From Omnitrophica bacterium RIFOXYB12_FULL_50_7 (lineage in GTDB: Bacteria; Omnitrophota; Omnitrophia; Omnitrophales; Aquincolibacteriaceae): a DNA stretch of 20,125 nt. Both the position numbers and the translations under genes were made by a program. The notes below the pieces were generated by a model, which worked only from the letters and a program-made list of their open reading frames with translations, was not told where the DNA came from and did not search any database. How positions within the stretch are numbered: position 1 is the stretch's first letter; each line of letters begins with the position of its first letter. The stretch lies in contig MHFU01000140.1 of the NCBI GenBank assembly GCA_001804345.1, positions 1 to 20,125 on the forward strand. Reading direction: 5' to 3'. Positions 6,958 to 14,005 of the stretch are shown here, piece after piece.

Positions 6958-8217
6958 TCATTCTTCCGTTCGCTCAACATATTCCCTGTAATGCTCCAAA
7001 ACGAGCTTCATCAGAGATTCCGAATCATGGCGGACCTGCTCGCCCGCCTGGAGTACATCGCCCCGAATAATCTGATAACCTTTTTCCCGGATCTTCTCGA
7101 TATCCAGCTTTACTGGTACGGCACCCTGTTTGGCATAACGCCGGAGCATCGCCACCGGGATGGTCGCCGTGTTCACGAAGCAAGCATCCACGATCCTTGG
7201 GTCCGTATGATCCAGGATCACGTTCAAATGATCCCACGCACTCATTCCCGAGGTTTCCCCGGGCTGCGTCATCGCGTTCATAATATAGACCTTGTACGCG
7301 TCGGACCCAAGCACTGCGTCGCGAATGTCCTTGATCAAAAGATTCGGCAAAATGCTGGTGTAAAGACTTCCCGGGCCCATGAGAACAAGATCCGCGATCT
7401 CGATCGCGTCCAGAGCTTCCTGGCATGCCTTGCAACCCTCCGGCCGGAGACGGATGCTGCGAAGCGGCTTTTTCAGATCCGTGATGTTCGTCTCACCTTC
7501 GACCGAAGTCCCGTCCATGAATTCGCCCACCAGCGTCACTTTTTCAAGCGTCGACGGAAGCACCCGTCCTCGAATAGCCAAAACCTTGCTGGATTCCGCG
7601 ATCGCCTTTTCAAAGTCTCCTGTAACCTTCGAAAGTGCGGTAATAAAAAGATTCCCGAAGCTGTGTCCCTTCAACCCTTCTCCGAGTTCGAACCGGTATT
7701 GAAAAAGGTCGCGGATGAGCGGCCCCGCATCAGCAAGCGCCACTAGACAATTCCGGATATCCCCCGGAGGAAGCACATCCATTTCATCGCGCAAACGCCC
7801 GGAACTTCCACCCGTGTCCGTCACCGTCACGATCGCGGTGATATTGCTCGTAAACGTTTTAATACCCTCAAGCATGGTGCTCAAGCCCGTCCCGCCGCCG
7901 ATCGCCACAACACGCGGCCCATGCAACAGGGACTCCCCCCGGCGCTTCTGGTAAACGATATCCACAAGCGAATCGTGTCCGTTCAAAGGCATCAGCGCAC
8001 GCACGAAGATCCGGACCATATTTTTAATCGAGGTATAGATGAGAAAGATCCCGAGGATCAAAAGCGCCGTTGCGAACGAGGCCAGGAGTACGCTCGTCTT
8101 GGCCATGGTCTGCACGGTCAAAAGAGCCACCAACACGATAAATCCAAGCCCCAACGCGCAGAGGAAGATCCACCGCTTGATCCCGATGCCAGGATAGAAC
8201 CACTTAAAGAATTTCAT
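6958..8217 (-). CDS. YvcK/CofD-like nucleotide-sugar-binding protein with two N-terminal membrane helices
   Basis: The C-terminal ~320 of 419 residues form a YvcK-family Rossmann domain: VVAIGGGTGLSTMLEGIK (103-120), TVTDTGGSSGRLR, PPGDIRNCL, HSFGNLFI and MGPGSLYTSI. Family members bind UDP-GlcNAc and are needed for growth on gluconeogenic carbon sources and for cell-wall homeostasis in Bacillus. Residues ~16-36 and ~42-62 are hydrophobic, so the protein is probably anchored in the inner membrane with the Rossmann domain in the cytoplasm. This differs from soluble Bacillus YvcK. ATG at 8217-8215 lies 27 nt after ptsN with no clear Shine-Dalgarno sequence. It takes the place of rapZ in the proteobacterial gene order. 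An F420-biosynthesis CofD is a related fold but less likely here. Confidence 0.9.
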   Translation of the reverse strand: MKFFKWFYPGIGIKRWIFLCALGLGFIVLVALLTVQTMAKTSVLLASFATALLILGIFLIYTSIKNMVRIFVRALMPLNGHDSLVDIVYQKRRGESLLHGPRVVAIGGGTGLSTMLEGIKTFTSNITAIVTVTDTGGSSGRLRDEMDVLPPGDIRNCLVALADAGPLIRDLFQYRFELGEGLKGHSFGNLFITALSKVTGDFEKAIAESSKVLAIRGRVLPSTLEKVTLVGEFMDGTSVEGETNITDLKKPLRSIRLRPEGCKACQEALDAIEIADLVLMGPGSLYTSILPNLLIKDIRDAVLGSDAYKVYIMNAMTQPGETSGMSAWDHLNVILDHTDPRIVDACFVNTATIPVAMLRRYAKQGAVPVKLDIEKIREKGYQIIRGDVLQAGEQVRHDSESLMKLVLEHYREYVERTEE

Positions 8218-8244
8218 AGAAGGTTGACGCAGGGCCGGTCCGGA

Positions 8245-8709
8245 TCAGACCTTGCGGTTTTCTTCTCTTGCGATCAAATCGAAAATGTCCTTAGGAGTTT
8301 TACACTTCCTGATCAGTTCGCAAAAATAAGTGTCCCGAAGCAGTCTTGAGATCTGCGCCAGCGCTTTGAGATGCGGTCCGGCGGTATCCTTGGGCGCGAC
8401 AAGCAGAAACAGGATATAGACGGGTTCGCCGTCCAACGCTTCAAAATTCACCCCTTTGCGACTGACGCCGAGCACGGCCAAGAGTCCGTCTACTTTGTCG
8501 GTCTTTCCGTGCGGGATCGCGATCCCTTGCCCAATACCCGTAGAACCCAGGTTCTCACGCTCGATCAGAGCGCGCAGAATGTTTTTTTTATCCCCCACGT
8601 CCTTGACCTCGGCCAAAAGGTCGACCATTTCCTTCAGAATGCTTTCTTTGTCGGTCGCTTCTAAATCGACCTTGATGCCTTTGACGCTGAGAAAATCGGT
8701 AATCTTCAT
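8245..8709 (-). CDS. ptsN: PTS EIIA domain protein, nitrogen-type (PtsN-like)
   Basis: A single EIIA (fructose/Ntr type) domain of 154 residues. The motif GIGQGIAIPHGKTDKV holds the phosphorylated His67, and FLLVAPKDTAGPHLKALAQISRLL is the typical following segment. It is not fused to EIIB or EIIC, and no PTS permease lies nearby, so it most likely acts as a regulator whose phosphorylation by HPr reports PEP/nitrogen status, as EIIA-Ntr does. ATG at 8709-8707 has GGAGG 8 nt upstream. It lies between hpf and yvcK in the order hpf-ptsN known from the rpoN operon of proteobacteria, although rpoN itself is missing. Confidence 0.92.
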   Translation of the reverse strand: MKITDFLSVKGIKVDLEATDKESILKEMVDLLAEVKDVGDKKNILRALIERENLGSTGIGQGIAIPHGKTDKVDGLLAVLGVSRKGVNFEALDGEPVYILFLLVAPKDTAGPHLKALAQISRLLRDTYFCELIRKCKTPKDIFDLIAREENRKV

Positions 8710-8744
8710 GAAGATATTCCTCCGGATTGAAAAAGATTATTTGG

Positions 8745-9302
8745 TTAAAATCCCGGCTCGATAAGCCCGTGATTCCCGTCCTTGCGTTTATAGATCACTG
8801 CCACAAAATGGGTGTCCTGATTCATAAAAGCGAGAAAGGTCTCCGGAGAGATCTCCAGCTGAAGACTGGCCTCTTCAACAGACATCGGCTTGGACGCGAA
8901 CGCCGAGGAACGAATGATCTTCGGATGACCTTCGGGTAAAATACTTTCCTCTTCGATCATCCCGAGCGCCCGCGCGATCTTCGCTGAAGCTTTGGCGCTT
9001 TTATTGTGATGCCCCTTGGACTTCGAACGGAATTTTTTCAACTGTTTCTCGACGCGCTCATAGGCCTCGTCCATCGCCGCAAAGATATTCTCCTTGGCTT
9101 CGCCCATCCCGAAAGCATGAAAATCCTTGGCCGCGAGAGTGATCTCCGCCTTAAACATATATTTCTCTTTTTTAAGAAACACATGCGCCTCCACAATCCG
9201 GGGAGCGTACTTCTCGAATTTGGGAAGACGTTCTTCCAAATGTTCCTTCATTCCTGCGGTAATCTTAAGATTCTGTCCTGAAAAACGAATATCCACTTTC
9301 AT
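8745..9302 (-). CDS. hpf: Ribosome hibernation-promoting factor, long form
   Basis: The 185 residues comprise an N-terminal S30AE/RaiA domain (about 1-100; MKVDIRFSGQNLKIT start, basic stretch ending KKFRSKSKGHH), a linker, and a C-terminal domain (about 128-183; KPMSVEEASLQLE ... VIYKRKDGNHGLIEPGF) that mediates dimerisation in long HPFs. Long HPF alone pairs 70S ribosomes into 100S dimers, unlike the short HPF plus RMF of gammaproteobacteria. ATG at 9302-9300 follows GAGGAGG directly. It is placed 48 nt after lptB, where rpoN would lie in E. coli. Expression may therefore follow the LPS operon. Confidence 0.95.
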   Translation of the reverse strand: MKVDIRFSGQNLKITAGMKEHLEERLPKFEKYAPRIVEAHVFLKKEKYMFKAEITLAAKDFHAFGMGEAKENIFAAMDEAYERVEKQLKKFRSKSKGHHNKSAKASAKIARALGMIEEESILPEGHPKIIRSSAFASKPMSVEEASLQLEISPETFLAFMNQDTHFVAVIYKRKDGNHGLIEPGF

Positions 9303-9350
9303 TTCCTCCTCTTGAGTCTTTAATGGATCGCTACAAAACCGGGCTTCGGA

Positions 9351-10076
9351 TTACGCTAAAGTAAACCTCTCTCCCAGATAGATCTCTCTAGCCTTGGCAT
9401 CGGAAGCAAGAAATTCCGAGGTCCCGGAGACCTCGACCTTGCCCTCGAAAAGAAGATAAGAACGGTCAGTGATAGAAAGCGTTTCGCGAACGCTATGATC
9501 CGTCAACAAAATGCTAAGGCCCTGGGCCTTGAGCCGCTGAAGGATCTTCTGCACTTCAAAGACCGCGATGGGGTCCACACCGCTGAAAGGTTCGTCCAAA
9601 AGAATAAGCGACGGATTCGTGACAAGCGCACGCGTGATTTCCAGACGTCGCCGTTCGCCCCCGGAAAGAGTGTAGGCCTTGCTCTTCGCGAGATAGGCGA
9701 TATCAAGATCGTTCAAGAGCCGTTTGAGACGACGGTCGCGCTCTTCCTGAGGGATTTCCAAAGTTTCCAGGATTGCCATGATATTTTCTTCCACGGTCAG
9801 TTTTCGGAAAATCGAAGGTTCCTGAGAAAGATAGCCGATCCCGAGACGAGCCCGTTCGAACATCGGGAGGTTCGTGATCTCCTCCCCTCGAAAAAAGATC
9901 TGCCCGAATTCCGGCAAGATAACCCCGACCACCATGTAGAATGACGTGGTCTTACCCGCGCCATTCGGCCCCAGGAGTCCCACGATCTCGCCGCGTGAGA
10001 TCTGGATATTCACTCCGTTGACGACCGTGCGCCCTTTATAGCTTTTTGTCAGCTGTTTCGTCTCAAGTAAATTCAT
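9351..10076 (-). CDS. lptB: LPS export ABC transporter ATP-binding protein
   Basis: ATPase that powers extraction of LPS from the inner membrane together with LptF/G (not in this window). The 241 residues show Walker A GPNGAGKTT, a Q-loop near YLSQEPSIF, the ABC signature TLSGGERRRLEI, Walker B LILLDEPFSGVDP and a switch His in LLTDHSVRE. GVDPIAVFEVQKIL and the short C-terminus are LptB-like, as opposed to LivG/F amino-acid transporters. ATG at 10076-10074 lies two bases after the stop of the LptC/LptA gene; GGGAG in that gene's end, about 10 nt away, is the likely ribosome-binding site. Context settles the LPS role. Confidence 0.95.
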   Translation of the reverse strand: MNLLETKQLTKSYKGRTVVNGVNIQISRGEIVGLLGPNGAGKTTSFYMVVGVILPEFGQIFFRGEEITNLPMFERARLGIGYLSQEPSIFRKLTVEENIMAILETLEIPQEERDRRLKRLLNDLDIAYLAKSKAYTLSGGERRRLEITRALVTNPSLILLDEPFSGVDPIAVFEVQKILQRLKAQGLSILLTDHSVRETLSITDRSYLLFEGKVEVSGTSEFLASDAKAREIYLGERFTLA

Positions 10077-10078
10077 GG

Positions 10079-10963
10079 TCAGATCACTCCCTTCCCAAGA
10101 GCTTTCGGGGCATCCCCGCTGAAATAAAGGGCTTCTGTATCCCCGCCCAAAATGATCCGTCCTTCGTCCGCCAGGTAGATCACGCTGTCTGAGTAGGTCT
10201 TGTTCCCGTCGGGGTTTTCGATCACCACATCCCCCACGGACACGATCTTTGAAACGCGCCGGCTCACACGATTGTAATAAACGTCCATCGTATCGGCCGT
10301 AAGCTTCCCGCGAGAATCCTGCGCCACAACGTTATCTTTGAAATGCGCGATATTCTTTTCGTAGTCGACCACCAAGGGCCCGTCACAGGTAATGGTCGTC
10401 GGCCCGGTCTCTTTATCCTCACTATTCTGCACCACAACTGTCACGTTTTTTTGAAATTTTACTTTTTTCAGGTTCGTCTCTGCCCGAGCACCGATGCCCT
10501 CCACGTTAATATTGTCCTTCTTGACCTGCGTTGGCAGGTCGGTCTCCACCACGTGTTCCGAGGGACTCATATCCAAAGCCTCGGTCACGAGCCTCGTCCC
10601 ATCATCGGTCGTAGCCACAACATTTTTTTCAAGATGGATCTTGTTTTTTTTCTTGTCATATTTACCGCGATCCGCCGTTACGGTTACGGGAACTTCTTCG
10701 GCATACGCCTTGGCCATCACGTTCATAAGCTGCACCGTGTTAGTAAGGATATCCGCAGAATCACCTTCGATCTCAATTTCGCGCTGCCCTTCGGACGTAT
10801 ACTTGGTGAATGAAAACGAGAAGATCTTTTGTGGTTTCTGTTCGGAAGGTTTCTCGGCCCCCTGTTCGGCCCTGTGCTTGCGGGTGATGACCACCTGCAC
10901 CTGCACGAAGAACACGTAGAACACTACCAGTGCCACAAAAATAAAAACAAGACGTTTGATCAT
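10079..10963 (-). CDS. LptC-LptA-like fusion, LPS transport periplasmic protein
   Basis: The 294 residues begin with a membrane helix (about 4-26) and a short Lys/Glu-rich linker. Next comes an LptC-like beta region (about 47-150, with YTSEGQREIEIEGDSADI and VTADRGKYDKKKNKIHLEKNVV), then an OstA/LptA-like region (about 160-285, with DGPLVVDYEKNIAHFKDNVVA, KLTADTMDVYYN and a repeat of the strand pattern). LptC is usually about 190 residues and LptA about 180, and no separate lptA lies between this gene and lptB. I infer one anchored protein forming part of the periplasmic LPS bridge. It could also be an enlarged LptC with lptA elsewhere. Start ATG overlaps the acyltransferase stop (ATGA), so translation is coupled. 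Confidence 0.8.
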   Translation of the reverse strand: MIKRLVFIFVALVVFYVFFVQVQVVITRKHRAEQGAEKPSEQKPQKIFSFSFTKYTSEGQREIEIEGDSADILTNTVQLMNVMAKAYAEEVPVTVTADRGKYDKKKNKIHLEKNVVATTDDGTRLVTEALDMSPSEHVVETDLPTQVKKDNINVEGIGARAETNLKKVKFQKNVTVVVQNSEDKETGPTTITCDGPLVVDYEKNIAHFKDNVVAQDSRGKLTADTMDVYYNRVSRRVSKIVSVGDVVIENPDGNKTYSDSVIYLADEGRIILGGDTEALYFSGDAPKALGKGVI

Positions 10964-11904
10964 GAGCTTTTCACTGTCTCCTTAAGTTCCGCTACAGTCA
11001 CATCTTCAGACTTCGTTTTCCAGCGATCATGCATCCATCCCCATTGCTCCGGGTAACGGCGAATCACTTCTTCAAAATCTTTCATCCAGGCTTCGGTGTA
11101 TTTCCGTATCGAGGCCGTTCGATCACCACCTTCGATCTTCGGTCGAATCAAATTCCCCAAAAGGAGCTTGTAGCGATTCCCGGGCATTCGGACCATAAAA
11201 GCCGGCAGGATTGGCGCTCCCGAAGCCATTGCAAATTTCACAGGCGCCACGGACGTATGGGCTGGCTTTCCAAAAAAATCTACAAAAATACCCCGAGTAT
11301 GGTCTCGATCCTGATCCGGCAGAAGCCCGATAATTCCACCCGCCTTCAGATGAACATGGACCTGTCTGACGGCCTCATCCTGATAGATGGTTTGAACGCC
11401 TACGGCACTCCGCAGGCCTACAATCCACCGGTTATAGGGCTCATAATAGATTCTGCGGCCAATAACAGCGCCCTTAAAACCCTGCAAACAAAAACTTCCG
11501 GCTAAAAGCTCCCAGTTCCCCAAGTGCGCCGTCATTATAATGAGCCCCCTCCCTTCTTGCAAAACATCTTTGCAGAAAGAATAGGCATCACCGGTCTCCA
11601 CGATCGAGACCACTCTATCGCGTGAAAGCGTGGCAAAACGCAAGAAATCCACGGCCGTCTGAAGCATGTGCCCCAACACCCGCCGACCGATCGCTTCCAG
11701 CTCTACGGAACTTTTCGTGTCGCCATACGCCAACTTTAGATTCTCAAGGATCTTCGTTCTTTGACGCGAAACGAGCCGGTATCCCCCATGCCCGACGCCG
11801 CTGGCAAGCGCCAGGGCCCAACTCCGTGGCAGAATCAATAAAAATTCCGCCGCAAGCCTTGCTAAAAGATAAAGCGGATAGCGATAGAACTTGCGCTTGG
11901 CCAT
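10960..11904 (-). CDS. Lipid A biosynthesis acyltransferase (LpxL/HtrB family)
   Basis: Inner-membrane acyltransferase of the LPLAT family that adds a secondary acyl chain to lipid A. The 314 residues have an N-terminal hydrophobic stretch (about 10-36), the catalytic HX4E motif in TAHLGNWE (His127, Glu132), a conserved LLPDQDRDHTRGIFVDFFGKP segment and a late RYPEQWGWMHDRWK, all typical of HtrB. Which position is acylated, and with which chain, cannot be told. I chose the ATG at 11904-11902 (MAKRKFYRYP); reading further upstream to 12087 only translates the hairpin array. The ATG stands one base after a B hairpin unit, and the only ribosome-binding candidate, AGGT about 9 nt away, is inside that unit. 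It is followed by the LptC/LptA gene with a 4-nt overlap. Confidence 0.92.
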   Translation of the reverse strand: MAKRKFYRYPLYLLARLAAEFLLILPRSWALALASGVGHGGYRLVSRQRTKILENLKLAYGDTKSSVELEAIGRRVLGHMLQTAVDFLRFATLSRDRVVSIVETGDAYSFCKDVLQEGRGLIIMTAHLGNWELLAGSFCLQGFKGAVIGRRIYYEPYNRWIVGLRSAVGVQTIYQDEAVRQVHVHLKAGGIIGLLPDQDRDHTRGIFVDFFGKPAHTSVAPVKFAMASGAPILPAFMVRMPGNRYKLLLGNLIRPKIEGGDRTASIRKYTEAWMKDFEEVIRRYPEQWGWMHDRWKTKSEDVTVAELKETVKSS

Positions 11905-11905
11905 A

Positions 11906-12197
11906 GTCCCAATACCTATCAATTTCAGATTTTTTGAAATTGGGGCAATCCTTGTCAACCATCTAGAAACAAATCCAAGACAAGGATAGTCCCAATACCT
12001 ATCAATTTCAGATTTTTTGAAATTGGGGCAGTCCCAATTCCAATCAATCGAAGCGAAGCTGAGATTGGGGCAATCCTTGTCAACCATTTTAGAAATAAAT
12101 CAAAGACAAGGATAGTCCCAATACCTATCAATTTTAACGAAGTTGAAATTGGGGCAATCCCAACTACTCCTTATGAAAAAAAATCTAAAGTTGGGAT
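11906..12197. repeat. Phased array of seven 40-41-nt hairpin units with single-base spacers
   Basis: Along the plus strand: B1 11906-11946, C1 11948-11987, B2 11989-12029, B3 12031-12071, C2 12073-12113, B4 12115-12155, A1 12157-12197. Each neighbouring pair is separated by one A, giving a step of 42 nt (41 once). B units have arms GTCCCAAT/ATTGGGGC and an apical stem; C units have perfect arms ATCCTTGTC/GACAAGGAT; A has ATCCCAACT/AGTTGGGAT. B1 and B2 are identical. The order is B-C-B, B-C-B, A. The array runs from one base before the acyltransferase ATG to 8 nt before the end of kdsD, filling the 300-nt gap. There is no room for a gene; open reading through it gives repetitive peptides. Confidence 0.95.
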
Positions 12198-12204
12198 AGT
12201 GAGA

Positions 12205-13176
12205 TCAAACCCGTCCCGCCCTCATAAGATCCTGAACATCCAGGAGACCTACGACGCGTCGGGCTTTATCCACCACCGGCAATTCATCAATACGAAGAGA
12301 CTCCATGATATGGAACGCCTCCTCCGCAAGTCTTTCCTTCTGGATATAGCGGGGTTTAAGCGTAGCCCATTGAACAACAGGACGGCTCAAGATCTTCTCG
12401 CTCTGGGATTTCAGATGCCGCCGGAGATCTCCGTCCGTGAACACGCCCACCAATTTCCCGTGCCCGTCGACGATTGTACAACTGCCCGCCCTTGAGGCCG
12501 TGATCTTGAGAAGCGCTTGACGTACCGTGGTCTTCACCCCCACGAGAGGATTGGCCTTCCCCGTACGCATGATCTCCCGAACCTTGAGCAGCCGCCTTCC
12601 AAGACTTCCTGCCGGATGAAGCTCCGCGAAATCTTCGGAACGAAAACCTTTTTTCTTGAGAAGCGAAAGCGCGAGCGCGTCTCCAAGCGCAAGCGAAGCG
12701 GTCGTCGAAGCGGAAGGCGCCAAGTTTAAAGGGCACGCTTCACGTCGCACACCGAGATCCAGCACTACGTCTGCATTTTTCCCAAGGGAGGATCTGGGGA
12801 CACTCGTGAGCGCAACAAGTTTCACGCCTTTTTTTTTCATAAGAGGAAGAAGCCTCACGATCTCTTCGCTTTCCCCGCTTTGCGAGATTGCAATTACGAG
12901 GTCCTTAGAGGTCACCATCCCAAAATCACCGTGCACTGCTTCGGCGGGATGAAGAAAAAAAGCGGGCGTTCCCGTGGAAGCCATAGTCGCGGCAATCTTG
13001 CGGGCGATAAAACCGGGTTTTCCCATTCCGGTAAGTATCACGCGTCCTTTGCAATCCGCCATCCATTGAACCACCGTCTCGAAATCCTTGCCAATCCGGG
13101 ACCGAAGCCTCGAGATGGCGAGAGCTTCCATTCTGAGAACTTCTTTGGCAAGTCGTATCACCTTGGACGTTTTCAT
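12205..13176 (-). CDS. kdsD: Arabinose-5-phosphate isomerase
   Basis: Converts ribulose-5-P to arabinose-5-P, the first committed precursor of Kdo. The 323 residues have an N-terminal SIS domain (about 30-180) with TGMGKPG (Lys53), HPAEAVHGDFG, SQSGES (Glu102) and AELHPAGSLGRRLL (His187), matching the catalytic Lys/Glu/His of E. coli KdsD. A pair of CBS domains (about 200-320) follows. I prefer the ATG at 13176-13174, which has GGGAGGG about 9 nt upstream, over a GTG at 13194-13192 inside kdsA; kdsA stops 4 nt before the ATG. kdsC, which follows kdsD in E. coli, is absent; the hairpin array lies there. Confidence 0.95.
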   Translation of the reverse strand: MKTSKVIRLAKEVLRMEALAISRLRSRIGKDFETVVQWMADCKGRVILTGMGKPGFIARKIAATMASTGTPAFFLHPAEAVHGDFGMVTSKDLVIAISQSGESEEIVRLLPLMKKKGVKLVALTSVPRSSLGKNADVVLDLGVRREACPLNLAPSASTTASLALGDALALSLLKKKGFRSEDFAELHPAGSLGRRLLKVREIMRTGKANPLVGVKTTVRQALLKITASRAGSCTIVDGHGKLVGVFTDGDLRRHLKSQSEKILSRPVVQWATLKPRYIQKERLAEEAFHIMESLRIDELPVVDKARRVVGLLDVQDLMRAGRV

Positions 13177-13180
13177 GGTC

Positions 13181-14005
13181 CTAGCCCTCCCCACCGACGC
13201 ATTTTTTAAGCACGATCAGTTTTTTGAGCAGAGGTTCCAATTGAGAGAGCGCTAGGGCGTTCGGCCCGTCGGAAAGCGCTTTGGCTGGATCCTCATGGAT
13301 CTCCATAAAAATAGCATCCGCTCCGGCCACGACCGCGCAGCGCGCAAGCGTCGGGATAAATTCCGACATGCCGCCCGAAGCCGTGCCCTTCCCACCCGGA
13401 ATCTGCACCGAATGTGTAGCGTCATAGACCACGGGATACCCGAATTCACGCATGATGGGAATCGCACGAAAATCGTTCACGAGGTTATTGTACCCAAAAC
13501 TCGTACCGCGTTCCGTGAGAAGGATCTTCTTGCACCCGACTTCTTCAAGTTTATGGATCATGTTCTTCGCTTCCCACGGAGAAAGAAATTGTCCTTTTTT
13601 CACGTTCACGATCCTCCCTGTCGCCGCGGCCGCGAATAAAAGATCGGTCTGGCGGCAAAGAAACGCCGGGATCTGGAGGATGTCCGCGACTTCGGCCACT
13701 GGCCTCGCCTGCTCGGGCGTATGAAAATCTGTAAGAATGGGAAGTTTGAACTCTTTTTTGACGCGGGCAAGGATCACAAGACCTTTTTCAAGGCCCGGGC
13801 CGCGAAAGGAACGGATCGAGGAACGATTAGCCTTATCAAAGCTCGCTTTAAAAACATACGGGATCTTGAGCGTCCGGGTAACTTCCGAGATCTTTTCCGC
13901 AAGCCTAAGTGTACTTTTCTCATCCTCGATCACGCAAGGCCCACCGATCAGAACGAGCTTCCGAGGATCTCCGAAGACGATAGACCCCAGCGCCACCTTA
14001 TGCAT
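13181..14005 (-). CDS. kdsA: 3-deoxy-8-phosphooctulonate synthase (Kdo-8-P synthase), metal-dependent type
   Basis: Condenses PEP with arabinose-5-P to Kdo-8-P in the cytoplasm. The 274 residues carry GGPCVIEDE, FKASFDKANRSS, a DFHTPEQA loop, QIPAFLCRQTDLL, NVKKGQFLSPW, LTERGTSFGYNNLV and DATHSVQ. Cys24 in GPCVIE matches the metal-binding Cys11 of the Aquifex enzyme, whereas metal-independent enzymes such as E. coli have Asn there, so this one should need a divalent metal. The ATG at 14005-14003 overlaps the end of pyrG by 8 nt. A GTG at 14014-14012, with AAGGAG 4 nt before it, would add three residues and cannot be excluded. Confidence 0.95.
   Translation of the reverse strand: MHKVALGSIVFGDPRKLVLIGGPCVIEDEKSTLRLAEKISEVTRTLKIPYVFKASFDKANRSSIRSFRGPGLEKGLVILARVKKEFKLPILTDFHTPEQARPVAEVADILQIPAFLCRQTDLLFAAAATGRIVNVKKGQFLSPWEAKNMIHKLEEVGCKKILLTERGTSFGYNNLVNDFRAIPIMREFGYPVVYDATHSVQIPGGKGTASGGMSEFIPTLARCAVVAGADAIFMEIHEDPAKALSDGPNALALSQLEPLLKKLIVLKKCVGGEG

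Noticed and set aside
11905..12087. Longer N-terminus of the acyltransferase through the array
   Set aside because: The 61 extra codons translate only hairpin units into repetitive peptide, and the ATG at 11904 gives the normal LpxL/HtrB start.
11906..12197. CRISPR array or simple tandem repeat
   Set aside because: The units are each palindromic, belong to different families and are separated by one base only; there are no unique spacers of constant length and no cas genes.
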